DNA from: Periplaneta americana | Taxonomy: Eukaryota > Arthropoda > Insecta > Blattodea > Blattidae | Length of the DNA stretch: 64,000 bases | NCBI RefSeq assembly: GCF_040183065.1 | Contig: NC_091120.1 | Location: 14,339,208 to 14,403,207, forward strand | Direction of reading: 5' to 3' | Shown here: positions 32,449 to 43,889 of the stretch, in pieces | How the letters are laid out: every line of letters starts with the position of its first letter | Numbering within the stretch: the first letter of the stretch is position 1 | Notes under the pieces: generated by a model | The model's input: the letters and a program-made list of their open reading frames with translations, nothing else | What the model was told of the DNA's origin: nothing | Databases searched by the model: none | Translations under genes and position numbers: made by a program

Positions 32449-32990
32449 GTAAAGGGTCAAGTGTTAGCGTACTGTCTTCCATCCAGGTGCCCTGGGTTCG
32501 ATTCCTAGTTAGGTCATAATGAAATTTGTGATGGACTAAGCAAACTTGCAGAGGGTTTTTGTCAGCGTATTCCAGTTTCCCTCTATCATTCCACCAACAC
32601 ACTACACCTCCCCTCATGTCGTCTTTCATTTGCATTAGTAAAAATAGATTGGTGGGGGGAGAAGTCTTCAGGGTAATACAGTTTTCTGATGCTGATGTAG
32701 GCTACAATGGGAACTGGTTCTTTGATGGCTTAGGCAGGATGGTCCACCTGTGAGCATCAGCTGATCAGGAAGGACTTGGGACTCCAACTCCGTGGGGTTT
32801 ATCAGGCTACTCGTCTGCAAAATGGGACCTGGCTCTATCAAGGCCTGAGGCAGGATGGCCCCCTTGTCATCGTCGGATTCACAAATGCCACTCAGGCCAC
32901 CTGTTGGACTTGGACAATAATCGCATAATAGGGCGCACAATGAGCCAAAGCAAGCCTAAGTGTAAGGACTCGTAAATCCAAGCCAACTAA
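32449..32990 (+). mobile_element. SINE-like sequence with tRNA-like head
   Basis: GGTCAAGTGTTAGCGTACTG and GGTTCGATTCCTAG resemble boxes A and B. A body of about 450 bp with three diverged internal repeats (GGCAGGATGG.CC, twice clearly) follows. The downstream limit is uncertain. Confidence 0.5.
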
Positions 32991-32999
32991 GCCAATGCC

Positions 33000-34085
33000 A
33001 AAAGAAATATATTTCATTATACAAAACAGTAATTACAGGAAAGTTATTAATGATGTGAAAGCTGCCTTCACTTTTTCGGAAATCATATTCTTCTGTGTTT
33101 TTCTGAAGATGAAAAGTTAGTATGTTCGTGGAGCATGTTCTTATCCTTTTCAAAATGTGATGATTATAGTGATCTGTTGTGATAGCCAGAAAGATAACAT
33201 CCATTGTGAAGGGTATGTATGAACTACCTACCTACCTAAATTGTATTTACCTGTTAATTGGACAAAACTGTCTTGAGCCCATCTGTACAGATTTTCTGGA
33301 CTTGTGAGTGCACAGATTTCCCCCATTATATTTGAAGGAATATTTTTTACTTCACTGTCTTTTACAGACCCTATTTAAAAAGAAAAACATTTTATGTATC
33401 GAACCCCAAACCCCCCAAATGAAAGATGGAAATGACAACCAGTACACCACTGTGTTCAGTAGGTAGGGATTCTTTCTTTATGTTAATTTCTAACCATTGT
33501 TTGACGAAAGTTAAACATATCTAGAAAGTCAGGTGAAATTTGGTTCGTAGCTCAAGTATCATATTTTGAGAAGAAATGATGCAAATTTAATATTTAATAT
33601 TATTTACATTATATTGTATGGTCTGTTTGAGGGAGATGATGGGTGAAATTTTGGTAATTTTCAGTCACAAATTGCACTTCGTTTTCTTGTAAAAAATGAA
33701 TCAGTAATCTCTTATTTATATGTTGAGCAAGTTTGAATGCTCTGCAGCGCTCGAAAGCATAAAAATTACGCAATATATAAATGGCTGCACCCTTGAACTT
33801 CAATTCCATGCAATTTTACAAGCTCCTTTCTCACAATTTCTTTTCGGCACATTTCGTCAGATTCAAAGTGAAAAGGCTCTTACAATTTTGATGCTAGGAA
33901 CATGAAATTTTTACTGTATGTTCTATACACTGTGGTTAACAAATTGGAATATCAGATTTTTGATATGTTAATTGCTTTTTAAATTAAAAAAATAATTTGT
34001 ATAACAATAGATACTAGAAAATTAAAAAAATAACTTCTGACAAAATAATAATGGTTTTCTCTATTCTAAGGATATATTTCTAAAA
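33000..34085. other. Intronic stretch without a recognised gene
   Basis: AT-rich. No element ends or coding similarity recognised. Confidence 0.45.
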
Positions 34086-34093
34086 TATGGATA

Positions 34094-34565
34094 CAGTAGA
34101 ATCCCTCTTAACTGATACCAAAGGGACCAGGCTAGTTCCAGATACGAGATTTTGCCAGATAATTGAATAAATACCAGTATATACAAAAAAAGTTAGTATT
34201 TCATGGTGCCAAATGTTGAAACTGCAGCCATGTGAATCTTATTTCTCTATCACTTGCTCATAACTCAATAAACATAAGAACTGTGTAGATTTTTCTCATT
34301 AAAACACGTTACATAACACAAATAATACACTAATTCTAGGTGTGAATATTCACTGAAAATGAAAATTCATACGAATTTACTAATGTGGCAACACTGATGC
34401 CCGAACATAACTAACTAAACATAAAAACTGTGGATTTCCTTTATTAAAACACATCACACAACACAAATTTTAGGTACGAATATTCACTGAAAATGAAAGT
34501 TCGTGCAAACTTCGTAATGTGGCAAAACTGATGGCAGATTTAAACTTTTTCTTTTTATTTTTCGC
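34094..34565 (+). mobile_element. pogo/Tigger-like element, left end only
   Basis: CAGTAGAATCCCTCTTAACTGA preceded by TA resembles the terminal repeat of pogo/Tigger transposons. No matching right end was found before a retroelement begins at about 34566. Confidence 0.5.
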
Positions 34566-35268
34566 CCAGCCAAAAGTGCCGTTGTTTTGATGGTGATATC
34601 ATTGCAATAAGTGAAAGTCTCAGAAATCTTCTATGCCACATCAATAAATTTAGGAATGCAGTTATATTGTCAAACTCCAAAGCAGCTATTCTATCAATCG
34701 TCTCTAAACACACACTTTCATCTCAAACAGCAGAAATAACTAAAATGCTCTCTCAATTAATATCACTCAATAAAAGAATTGTATTCCAATGGATACCATC
34801 TCATTGTGGAATCCTGGGAAACGAGAATGCGGATGCTTTAGCAAAGAAGGGCAGCACTGCTACTTACAGACCTGTTACTAAATCTACGTATTACTCTGTG
34901 AAGAGATTTATTAAATCTACATACTTAGACTTCAACAAACAAAATTTGATAACACAATCTCAAGGGAAAAAATGGAACTCTCTACATCATAATCCATAGT
35001 TGATTCCCGATTTACCACGAAAATCGTCTGTAGTTGCATTTAGATTGGCAACAGGCCATGACTGTTTGGCCAAGCATCTGCATAGAATTGGAATATATCA
35101 GTCCCCTAACTGCCCATTGTGCAACTGAAATCAAGAAATGGATTCAGAACATCTCAAAATCTGTGCGTCAGTGGCTGGTCATGATAATATCTTTGAAAAA
35201 TATTGGAGTGCAAGAGGTCAAATGACTTTATTGTCAAACGCCTGGCATTAGAAAACAACAACAACAAC
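34566..35268 (+). mobile_element. RNase H non-LTR retrotransposon fragment
   Basis: Starts with FDGDIIAISESLRNLLCHI and proceeds through SNSKAAI, GNENADALAKKG and the Cys/His tail. It has in-frame stops near 34997 and at CPLCN* (35128). The RNase H aspartate in SDSK is Asn here. Ends with (AAC)n. Confidence 0.88.
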
Positions 35269-35394
35269 AACACTTAAAATTTGTATGGGAAGATAGATTT
35301 TGAAAATATGCCCCAATTTTTTTAGAAAAAGGGCATAACTCAGAAAATATCTGGATGGAAATTTGTAGCCTGTAGTCAGCATGAGAACTCCTGA

Positions 35395-35752
35395 GAAATT
35401 CACACCATCATAACATCCGAAAACTAATAGCACAAGCCCTTAGAAAAAGATCCTTCGAGGTCCATGAAGAGATGCACTGCGTTGCGTCTGAAGGCGGCGG
35501 AATTAGAAGAGCGGACATCGTGGCTCTAGACAAGACTAATAGTAAAGGATTTATACTGGACCCAACTGTTAGATTTGAGATAAGCCAGACCCAACCATCT
35601 GAGGTCAACAAAGAGAAACAACAAATTTATGAGCCTACTATTCCGTATTTTCGAGAAAAATATCAGATGGAAGGCACCTGGGAATTACATGGTTTAATGA
35701 TCGGAGCGAGGGGCACCATCCCACGATCAACTGTAAACACTATCAAAACATA
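35395..35752 (+). mobile_element. Non-LTR retroelement C-terminal nuclease-like fragment
   Basis: The frame 35472-35753, with upstream text reading NIRKLIAQALRKRSFEVHEE, encodes HCVASEGGGIRRADIVALD, KGFILDPTVRFE and MIGARGTIP. I recall this arrangement as a C-terminal module of some non-LTR polyproteins, resembling a restriction-like nuclease (E...R.DI.A.D). The assignment is from memory, and the element's RT is absent. Confidence 0.55.
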
Positions 35753-35756
35753 ACTT

Positions 35757-36692
35757 ACAAATTAAACCAAACCCTTTAACTCTATTAAATATAGAATATA
35801 ATCTAAATTTAACAGAAGAAATATTGAAATCAGAAGTAAACACTGAAATACTGAAACAATTGTCTTTAGAGACAATTAATATTAGGTACCCTCCACAAAA
35901 CTAGCTTCATTTATACACCGACGGATCCTTGATCTCCAGAGAACAAGGTACCGGTGCAGGTGTTACGTGCTGTCTCTTCTCACTTTATAGATCTCTTGGA
36001 TATGGAACAACAAGTTTTGATGGAGAAATCATTGCAATAAGTGAATGTCTCAGGAATCTTCTATGCCACATCAATAAATTTAGGAATGCAGTTATATTGT
36101 CAGACTCCAAAGCAGCTATTCTATCAATAGTCTCTCAACACACACCTTCATCTCAAACAGCAGAAATAACTAAAATGCTCTCTCAATTAATATCACTCAA
36201 TAAAAGAATTGTATTCCAATGGATACCATCCCACTGTGGAATCCTGGGAAATGAGAATGCGGATGCTTCAGCAAAGAAGGGCAGCACTGCTACTTACAGA
36301 CCTGTTACTAAATCTACATATTACTCTGTGAAAAGATTTATGAAATCTACATACTTAGACTTCAACAAACAAAATTTGATAACACAATCCCAAGGGAAAA
36401 AATGGAACTCTCTGCATCAAAATCCACAGTTAATTCCCGATTTACCACGAAAATCGTCTGTAGCTGCATTTAGATTGGCAACAGGCCATGATTGTTTGGC
36501 TAAACACCTGCATAGAATTGGAATATATCAGTCCCCTAACTGCCCATTGTGCAACTCAAACCAAGAAATGGATTCGGAACACCTCAAAATCTGTGCTTCA
36601 TTGGCTGGTCATGATAATATCTTTGAAAAATATTGGAGTGCAAGAGGTCAAATGACTTTGTCAAACGCCTGGCATTAGAAAACAACAACAGC
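35757..36692 (+). mobile_element. Longest RNase H non-LTR copy in the window
   Basis: Reads from about 35763 (NPLTLLNIEYNLNLTEEILK), through one amber stop (35905, expected Trp), then YTDGS and the open frame 35929-36678 of 249 codons. RNase H ligands D (YTDGS), E (FDGEIIAI), D (LSDSKAAI) and D (NENADASA) are all present. A Cys/His motif and (AAC)n tail follow. It lacks all RT sequence. Confidence 0.9.
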
Positions 36693-37121
36693 TATCAAAA
36701 CATTTGGAATCCATGACATCATTCCAAAAATAATTACTTCTAGCATTAAAGGGTCTGTGGCATTTCTGAAAAATCATCATTCATACGGAATATCATAATC
36801 CCCCCCCCTCTTTCTAGCCATTAATGTGTGATTGTTACAATATCTGTACAAATTTATTATTTCTTAAATTTAAGCTCCTAGTTCACATTTCAATTTGACT
36901 CATCTATTTTACTGTCATCATTACTATTCTTATATGTGTGTTGTTCTGTGTTTTTGGCAACCCAGGATGCCTGGGCAGACTATTTCTTGGAAATAAATTA
37001 TATACATATGTCGAATATATGTGTCAAAAATGAACCAACTAGCTCAAAAACTACAGAAGTTAGAAATTTCACCCCTCTCCTCCCTTAAATATTTTAAATT
37101 GATGTTGCTTTCTTGTTGCAG

Positions 37122-37232
37122 CAAAAGAAGTGTAATCTTGTGCGCCGCATTATGGAAGAGCGGGAAGCATGTCTACATCTCCGCGTCCAGCTCAGCCTGC
37201 TGCATCTCTCGCAAGAATCGAAACAGCTATGA
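37122..37232 (+). CDS. RalBP1: RalBP1 last exon: C-terminal coiled coil and stop
   Basis: The acceptor is tcttgttgcag at 37121. It encodes QKKCNLVRRIMEEREACLHL, then RVQLSLLHLSQESKQL and TGA (37230-37232). This corresponds to the HEEREAIIELRVQLRLLQMQ coiled coil of RLIP76, ending soon after it. The long vertebrate C-terminal tail is absent. Confidence 0.93.
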   Translation, partial: QKKCNLVRRIMEEREACLHLRVQLSLLHLSQESKQL

Positions 37233-37720
37233 GATGCCGTTGCCCATTGTGAATCTCATGTTATTTCATGAAACTTACTCTCGTGGAAATCTAGTGTCAG
37301 AGTACATAAGAATGTATAATTTTATGTTCTCTACCTTTGCCATTTTAAACTTTCCAAGATAAAGCATGTTATTGACAGGGTATCAATACGCATGAGCTTA
37401 ACTGAATTGAAGACGGTTTACTGTTTGCATAGTGAATTCGTAGGCTGCCAATCTTATCTTATCGTAATATACTCCTATGTCAAACATAAGTTAGTCATTG
37501 ATGAAGGAAAGAATGAAGTCCAGATAGTGATATTAAGTTTGTACCTATGTTACTTGTGTACTGTAAGGAACGATTTATCATGTCCACGTACTGCATGTGT
37601 TAAGACTTTTGTAACAGTGTTTACTGTGAACTAGAATTGTAAATTGAACCCACAGGTAAGATATTCTAAGTAAATGTGAAAGATTTATATATGTTAATAA
37701 ATACATACCATGCTAAAACA
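37233..37720 (+). other. RalBP1 3' UTR (inferred) with AATAAA
   Basis: Follows the stop without repeats; AATAAA at 37696-37701 is the first good poly(A) signal. Transcript evidence would fix the end. Confidence 0.6.
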
Positions 37721-38059
37721 GCATTCCAATGGCTAAGAAGTGATACCTCATCTACAAGAACAGTAACTTAGTTTAACTACATAATTATTTAGATTAACTA
37801 CGTTATTACAGTATTATGTTAAAAAAATAGACAGTTAACTAATTTTTGTCCTCGAGTAGAAGATATATAAATGTTTTGTCTAATTTGGGAAAAATTAATT
37901 TGTAAAATAGTTTTTGAATCATATGCAAATTTACAGACACGAGGTATCACTTCTTAGCCATAGATTATGAGAACTTATTTTTGTGATTTGTGAAAATGTC
38001 TTCTTGCAGTCAGAATATGTGATACTAGTATATGTCTCTTTTTTATATATATATACACA

Positions 38060-38500
38060 GAGTCCAGCAGAATTACCTCCCCAAATAGAAACATAAATAA
38101 CAAGAGCAAAATAGATCCTATTCAAAATTTTATTTTACCATCTTATAGAAGAACGCTTGTTATTTTGACATTATTTTGTTTTAAAGATAATGTCGTCCAG
38201 CATCGCTGGAACATTTTCCAATATGGTCTGCAAGCAGCTTGGCAGTTGAGTCAATCACATTCCTGAAGTTTCTGAACCACCATAACTTTGTAGGAATGGA
38301 ACTTGAGGTCTAGGTGTAAGATTCGTCTGACACTCCGATCAGATATTTCCAATGTCAGAGCATGTTTAATGGCTGAATATCGTAGAGAAGCGATAACAAC
38401 ATGCCTTACTTCTGCAATATTTTCAGGAGCCCGAACATTGCGACATCTACCGGACGACTTGTTTGAAAGTAGAACATTTTGTCTGAAATTTTTCACCCTT
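38060..38500 (-). pseudogene. Decayed mariner/IS630-type transposase fragment
   Basis: Reverse strand: APENIAEVRHVVIASLRYSA, ISDRSVRRILHLDLKFHSYK and VMVVQKLQECD. This is the helix-turn-helix segment of arthropod Tc1/mariner-type transposases. It continues in broken frames. The DDE domain is not intact. Confidence 0.6.
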
Positions 38501-38529
38501 AACAGTATGGTTTGGACCCCCTTACTTGG

Positions 38530-39175
38530 AAATAGGCTCTTTTAAATTTGAAACTGTCCATAGTTTTATCTATCTTGGCTCTGAAATTAACAACAAAAAT
38601 AATGTTAGTTCTGAAATAAAAAAAGAATATTATCTGCCAATAGATGCTTTTATGGTCTTAGAAGACATATGAAATCTCAAATTATATTTAGGAATACAAA
38701 AATTATGATGTATAAAACTCTTATAAGGTCTGTACTATCTTACGCATCTGAGACTTGGCCATTGTCGAAGTCAGATGCGACATTGTTATGTACATTTGAA
38801 AGAAAGATTCTTAGGCAAATCTTTGGACCAGTTAGAGAAAATGGAACATGGCGAAGAAGATATAATTTCGAACTGTACAGATTATATAATGAGCCGGACA
38901 TTGTTAAATTTATAAAAATAAGAAGATTGGATTGGGCCGGGCATGTTGTGAGAATGCAAGATGATAGAGTTGTGAAGAGAGTTTTTAAATTTATTCCGAT
39001 GGAAAGAAGGAAGGTTGGGAGACCGAGATGGAGATGGGAAGACTGTGTGATGGATGACATCAAGACTTTGGGTGTTAGAAATTGGAGAAGTTTGGCATTG
39101 GATAGGGAGGAATGGCGAAACTTCTGAAGAAGGCCAGGGCCCATGAAGGGCTGTCGTGCCATTGATGATGATGAA
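38530..39175 (+). mobile_element. Second RTE/CR1-like family, 3' fragment
   Basis: The frame 38669-39127 encodes LSYASETWPLSKSDATLLCT, RRLDWAGHVVRMQDDR and GRPRWRWEDCVMDDIKTLGV. The segment before 38669 is frameshifted (VYLGSEINNKN). It ends GGCTGTCGTGCCATTGATGATGATG, a (GAT)n tail. The antisense fragment at 47889-49861 is a related element. Confidence 0.85.
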
Positions 39176-39263
39176 TAGTATGGTTTTTTTATCAGAAATT
39201 CTTTTGTGGCAACCTACTCTAAAATGGATATGGAATTGTCGCTATATTGCAATCACTGAATTA

Positions 39264-40070
39264 TTAATGGTAACCATAACAGATAAATCTGTATCTTGCG
39301 CCCTCCTCCTTCCAAGCAAAAATTGAATGATGTCCCTTCTCCATATTGTTACCTACCAGAGGGATGATAGGTTGTTAATGGTAACCATAACAGATAAATC
39401 TGTATCTTGCTCCCTCCTCCTTCCAAGCATCAATTGAATGATGTCCCTTCTCCATATTGTTACCTACCAGAGGGATGATTGGTTGTTAATGGTAACCATA
39501 ACAGATAAATCTGTATCTTGCTCCCTCCTCCTTCCAAGCATCAATTGAATGATGTCCCTTCTCCATATTGTTACCTACCAGAGGGATGATTGGTTGTTAA
39601 TGGTAACCATAACAGATAAATCTGTATCTTGCTCCCTCCTCCTTCCAAGCATCAATTGAATGATGTCCCTTCTCCATATTGTTACCTACCAGAGGGATGA
39701 TTGGTTGTCAATGGTAACCATAACAGATAAATCTGTATCTTGCGCCCTCCTCCTTCCAAGCAAAAATTGAATGATGTCCCTTCTCCATATTGTTACCTAC
39801 CAGAGGGATGATTGGTTGTCAATGGTAACCATAACAGATAAATCTGTATCTTGCTCCCTCCTCCTTCCAAGCATCAATTGAATGATGTCCCTTCTCCATA
39901 TTGTTACCTACCAGAGGGATGATTGGTTGTTAATGGTAACCATAACAGATAAATCTGTATCTTGCTCCCTCCTCCTTCCAAGCAAAAATTGAATGATGCC
40001 CCTGCTCCATATTGTTACCTACCAGAGGGATCATTGGTTGTTAATGGTAACCATAACAGATAAATCTGTA
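39264..40070. repeat. 111-bp tandem repeat, about 7.3 copies
   Basis: Unit starts at 39264, 39375, 39486, 39597, 39708, 39819, 39930 and 40041 (partial) are exactly 111 bp apart. Copies differ by few substitutions (GCGCCC/GCTCCC, CAAAAATTG/CATCAATTG). The final partial unit reads on into AGAACCAAAACAATTTAATC, which matches the flank of the SINE at 44070-44120. The array therefore appears amplified from part of that dispersed element. Confidence 0.93.
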
Positions 40071-40325
40071 GAACCAAAACAATTTAATCTTTACATAGAT
40101 CATTCCCAACAGTGCATAAGTACTGTGGAGTCCCAGCACCAAGTCACTCAAATGAGTGCGCTTCTTGTGTGATGGCAGGTGACTTAATACATGTGTCAAT
40201 AAGTAATATGTCGAACATGGAGTAAGGCCACTAAGGGAAAATACCAAAAGGAGCAAGATTCGATCCAGCGCACAGTGGGACGGATTGCGATTCTAGCCGG
40301 AACAAAATCTAATATTGATAAATTC
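40071..40325 (-). mobile_element. SINE-family fragment, mixed orientation
   Basis: GCACAGTGGGACGGATTGCG and TCTAGCCGGAACAAAATC are the exact reverse complement of 43927-43969. The portion next to the satellite is in the opposite (plus) sense. It is another fold-back-like arrangement, here without the tRNA-like head. Confidence 0.65.
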
Positions 40326-40959
40326 CTTTCAAATCGTTGGAAATAGCAAAATGAAGGTAAAATTATGACATTTGATGAAATATTTGTATGAGAATTATTA
40401 TTTTAGTATAGAATGCCCATTTATTAAAACAGAATCGTACAGTAATAGAAATTGCATACAACTATGCAAATAAAAAATTTAAGTAAACAGAAATTTTTTT
40501 ACAGACTACTATGAAGAGAAAAGTAATATATGTAGTAAATTTTATGACTCATGTTTAGAAATCTGAAGTCTGTTGTATGTCCAGAAGTGTCGGCTCCACT
40601 AGCACTAGTGTCGCCCTCATCTTGGGGTTGCAGTTGAGCAGTGCTGTTGTTGGCACTCGCAGGTGGTACTTGTAGCAGTTTAATTACCTCAACTAACAGT
40701 TTTGATTTTCCTGTATTTGGATGTCGATTGATCTGGGATATGATGGGACCAGAAGATACTAACAACATGTGTAGGACATCTAAGTTTCTCTCACGAGGAA
40801 CTTCCTAGCGTGGTCTAACCTGTACTTTTGTAAATGTTTGTGTCTTGCCTCTTGAGCATCTTCAGATAACATCCCAATAGGAAGTATCGCAGTTTCTGCA
40901 ATTTTTCCTCCATCTATCAGTATTTTATGCACGCCAGATGGCATATAGTACCGTGGATA

Positions 40960-40961
40960 TA
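40960..40961. repeat. TA target duplication, left
   Basis: TA immediately before the mariner terminal repeat; its partner is at 42275-42276. Confidence 0.9.
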
Positions 40962-42274
40962 CGAGGCCTGTCTAAAAAGTATCCGACCTTTAGCCAGAAA
41001 AAATATTTCAAATACCTGAGGGGTTGGGACCCTAATTCCCTTCAAATTAGGCCCCTTGTGCTTGCACACACTTAGCCCACCGATCCTTCCACTGCCAGAA
41101 ACACCTCTGGAAGTCTTCTTTTGGAATGGTGTTCAGCTCTGTCGTCACGTTCCGCATTATCTCTTCTCTACTCTCAAAACGGGATCCTTTCAGTGGTGTC
41201 TTCAATTTTGGAAACAACCAGAAGTCGCAAGGAGCCAGGTCTGGAGAGTAGGGAGGTTGGCGAACGGTTGTAATTCCATGTTTGGCCGAGAAAGTGTGGA
41301 TCAATTGGGATGAATGTGCGGGGGCGTTGTCGTGATGCAAGTGCCAGTTGTTCGCTGTCCACATGTCTGGTCTTTTGCGCCGAACTGCATCGCGGAGTCG
41401 CCGGAGAACATCGTGATAGTACTCCTTTGTCACCGTTTGTCCTTCCGGTGCGTATTCGTGATGCACAATTCCACGGACATCAAAGAAAACAGTCAGAATC
41501 ACCTTGATTTTGCTTCGCACCTGCCGCGCTTTCTTCGGCCTTGGAGACTCAGGATGCTTCCATTGCGACGACCCGTACACCCATGACTCATCTCCAGTTA
41601 TCACGGTGTTCAGAAACCCAGGATCAGTGTTGGCGGTGTCCAGAAGGTCCTGTGCAACGTCACGACGGAGGTCTTTTTGTTCCGGGGACAACAACATGGG
41701 CACGAATTTCGCAGCCACTCGGTTCATGTTCAAATCATCACGCAAAATTGCATATGCAGAATCTTTACTCACTCCAACCTCTTCGGCAAACTCCCGCACG
41801 ATTAAACGACGATCTGCCATCACCAAATTTCGTACCCTCTCAACAACAGCTGCACGCCGAGCAGTTTGGGGCCTGCCACAACGCTGCTCACTCTCCGCTG
41901 ATGTGCGGCCATCTTTGAATCTGTTGAACCACTCCTTAATTTGTGTTACACCCATCGCATCTTCCCCAAACACCTGCTGAGTCTTACGAATTGTTTGACT
42001 TTGAGAATCACCAAGCTTTTGACAAAATTTGATGCAGTATCTTTGCTCAATTCGTTCAGTCATCTTGCGAGAAAACTAAATCCGACAAATACTTAGAACA
42101 GCACCTTACTTGGCGACCACCAGACAGTGACTGGCAGTGGTACAAGCGAATGCGGTGAAAAAATTCAAGCATGCGCATTATGGTTCCTCCTTCCACCGTG
42201 CACAGTGGCGCCGCCTTAGAATCACTACTTTGTGCGGGAAAATTTAAGGTCGGATACATTTTAGACAGGGCTCG
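40962..42274 (-). mobile_element. mariner transposon, nearly intact (1313 bp)
   Basis: Terminal inverted repeats 40962-40990 and 42246-42274 agree at 27 of 29 positions (CGAGGCCTGTCTAAAAAGTA... against CGAGCCCTGTCTAAAATGTA...). TA flanks both. One transposase frame on the minus strand fills most of the interior. The high TIR identity and open frame point to recent insertion. Confidence 0.95.
41047..42063 (-). CDS. mariner transposase (DD34D), ending a few codons early
   Basis: A cut-and-paste transposase of the Tc1/mariner superfamily, acting in the nucleus on the flanking terminal repeats. It has 338 codons from ATG at 42063. N-terminal helix-turn-helix domains include QIKEWFNRFKDGR (41-53) and GRPQTARR; a linker FVPMLLSPEQK (120-130) stands in for the usual WVPH.L motif. 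Catalytic aspartates are D158 (ITGDESWVY), D245 (HHDNAPAH) and D280 (PYSPDLAPCDFWLF), with exactly 34 residues between the last two. Two defects are visible. About nine residues usual after ESWVYG are missing. TAA at 41047-41049 replaces the Tyr codon of the C-terminal YFEG motif; reading past it gives FEGN and a stop. Confidence 0.94.
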   Translation of the reverse strand: MTERIEQRYCIKFCQKLGDSQSQTIRKTQQVFGEDAMGVTQIKEWFNRFKDGRTSAESEQRCGRPQTARRAAVVERVRNLVMADRRLIVREFAEEVGVSKDSAYAILRDDLNMNRVAAKFVPMLLSPEQKDLRRDVAQDLLDTANTDPGFLNTVITGDESWVYGSSQWKHPESPRPKKARQVRSKIKVILTVFFDVRGIVHHEYAPEGQTVTKEYYHDVLRRLRDAVRRKRPDMWTANNWHLHHDNAPAHSSQLIHTFSAKHGITTVRQPPYSPDLAPCDFWLFPKLKTPLKGSRFESREEIMRNVTTELNTIPKEDFQRCFWQWKDRWAKCVQAQGA

Positions 42275-42299
42275 TATCTATTGTATATATAATTGGACT

Positions 42300-42845
42300 G
42301 TATCATTGGTGTACTTCTCAAATGCCTCAATATACTCTATATTGAATATCCACATGAAATGGTGCATAAAATTACAGAAAATCTGTGAATGAAGTCTTAC
42401 TAATGCCCGTAATATTGGCTGTAATTTGTGGGTTTCAAAAAAACCAATGTGCTATATTGCCATCATTTGATGTCCCAGTGCCACCAGATTTTGGTTTGTC
42501 AATAAGAAGACGTAATTGAGAGCGAAATCTAGAAATAATCCCCTGTTTTCTAGCTTCAAAAATATCTTTGTTCTTGACAGGTCAGAGGCAACAACAATGT
42601 TTTTTTTTTTATAAAATAATCCTTTTTACTGTGGCACTGCATCCAACGTCTGTTAAAATTACTTAGAATATTTGTCAAAATATTATGAATGCACTTCTCA
42701 CTACTAGAATCACATGTTTCAATACATAATTTGTTCAAAACATATCTATATAGTTCATCCAAGTCGCCACTTTTATTGGCAAGTATTGGAAATAGATCAC
42801 AGCGCGAAATCACCGGTAGCGGTTCCGAGTCTGAAAAAAATTAAC
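42300..42845 (-). pseudogene. Transposon-derived protein fragment, family not identified
   Basis: Reverse strand: frame 42813-42556 (ISRCDLFPILANKSGDLDEL, FNRRWMQCHSKKDYFIKKKT). Then, in a shifted frame, FRSQLRLLIDKPKSGGTGTS, NDGNIAHWFF and TGISKTSFTDF. The order and decay suggest an old transposase or a protein carried by a transposon. I do not name the family. Confidence 0.45.
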
Positions 42846-43280
42846 CACATGCAGAGCGGTCAGTAGGAGCAAATGAAACTACGTTAGTATTAAAGTGCAT
42901 ACTTAAACCTACATTCTGACATAAAAATAAATGTGACTCTATGTGACTCTCTTATTATAAGTCAACGTTTACTTTGATAAATAGTTTTAAAAAATCGCAT
43001 TTCCCGCCGTTAAGTTAACATACCGTTTCTAAAAATTCAAAGTTATTATGAACATAAAATTTATAGAATAATTATCTACCAACCTTGTTCTTCATTTTCC
43101 ATTTCAGAATCACAAAATGTTTCACTCTCAGATCACAGAAAACAAGCTTGCTTCTTACACTATTTCAGCTTGGCTGAGCAATAAAACTGGTTACGGAGGG
43201 GAATCCTTGTCAACATCATTATGTGACGTCCGTATGTTTAGTGTCAAAGCTTCTTTCTCATAGATAAGCATTCTGTGATT

Positions 43281-43870
43281 CATCATCATTATCATCTTCA
43301 CTACACAGAGTAGGCAATATTGCCTGTTCCAGCTTCACAGTTTATCTCTCCATCGTCCCTTAGGTCGTCCTACGTCTCTTCTTCCAGTCGCTTTGTAATT
43401 TAATAAGATTTTTGGTAGTCTGGTGTCCTCCATTCTATTTATGTGTTGGAACCATCTATCTCTATGTTTCTTTATTCTTCCATTCATGCTAAAGATGTGT
43501 AGTTCCTCTCTGATATCTTCATTTTGAAAGCGATCAGAGATCTTTGTATTATTTAAATATTATCTCTCAAGAATATGATTTTATAATTTCTACACAGAAA
43601 ACTAAAATTTTAGCATTTTGGGGAAAATCACAAATACGTTCTAAGATTATTTTAGAAGGAAGATCGTTAGAACAAGTTGAAAATTTTAGCTATCTGGGTT
43701 GTGACATAAATACAAGAAATAGATCTGAAGATGATGTTAACAAAAAAGTATCAAAATTTCAAATGATGTGCGGCACTATCCATCAGACATTAAAGAATAA
43801 AACAAGGAAAGATATCAGAATTAAATTTTATAAGACAATGGCTACCCCTCTTCTTCTTTATTCTGTGATT
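43281..43870 (-). mobile_element. Twin-primed non-LTR retrotransposon (inverted 5' segment)
   Basis: Minus strand, 43525 to 43281: FQNEDIREELHIFSMNGRIK, WFQHINRMEDTRLPK and GRPKGRWRDKL, the element's C-terminus with a (GAT)n tail. Plus strand, 43526-43865: FSYLGCDINTRNRSEDDVNK to FYKTMATPLLLY, the part that normally precedes it. The two parts meet head to head at about 43525. Confidence 0.82.
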
Positions 43871-43889
43871 CATTAGCAACAATTTGAGA

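Noticed and set aside
35929-36678. 249-codon frame as a host RNase H gene
   Set aside because: It is one of at least five copies of a retroelement 3' end with an (AAC)n tail and has an upstream in-frame stop.
39264-40070. Possible CRISPR array or prokaryotic repeat
   Set aside because: Units are contiguous 111-bp tandem repeats without unique spacers, in a eukaryotic context.
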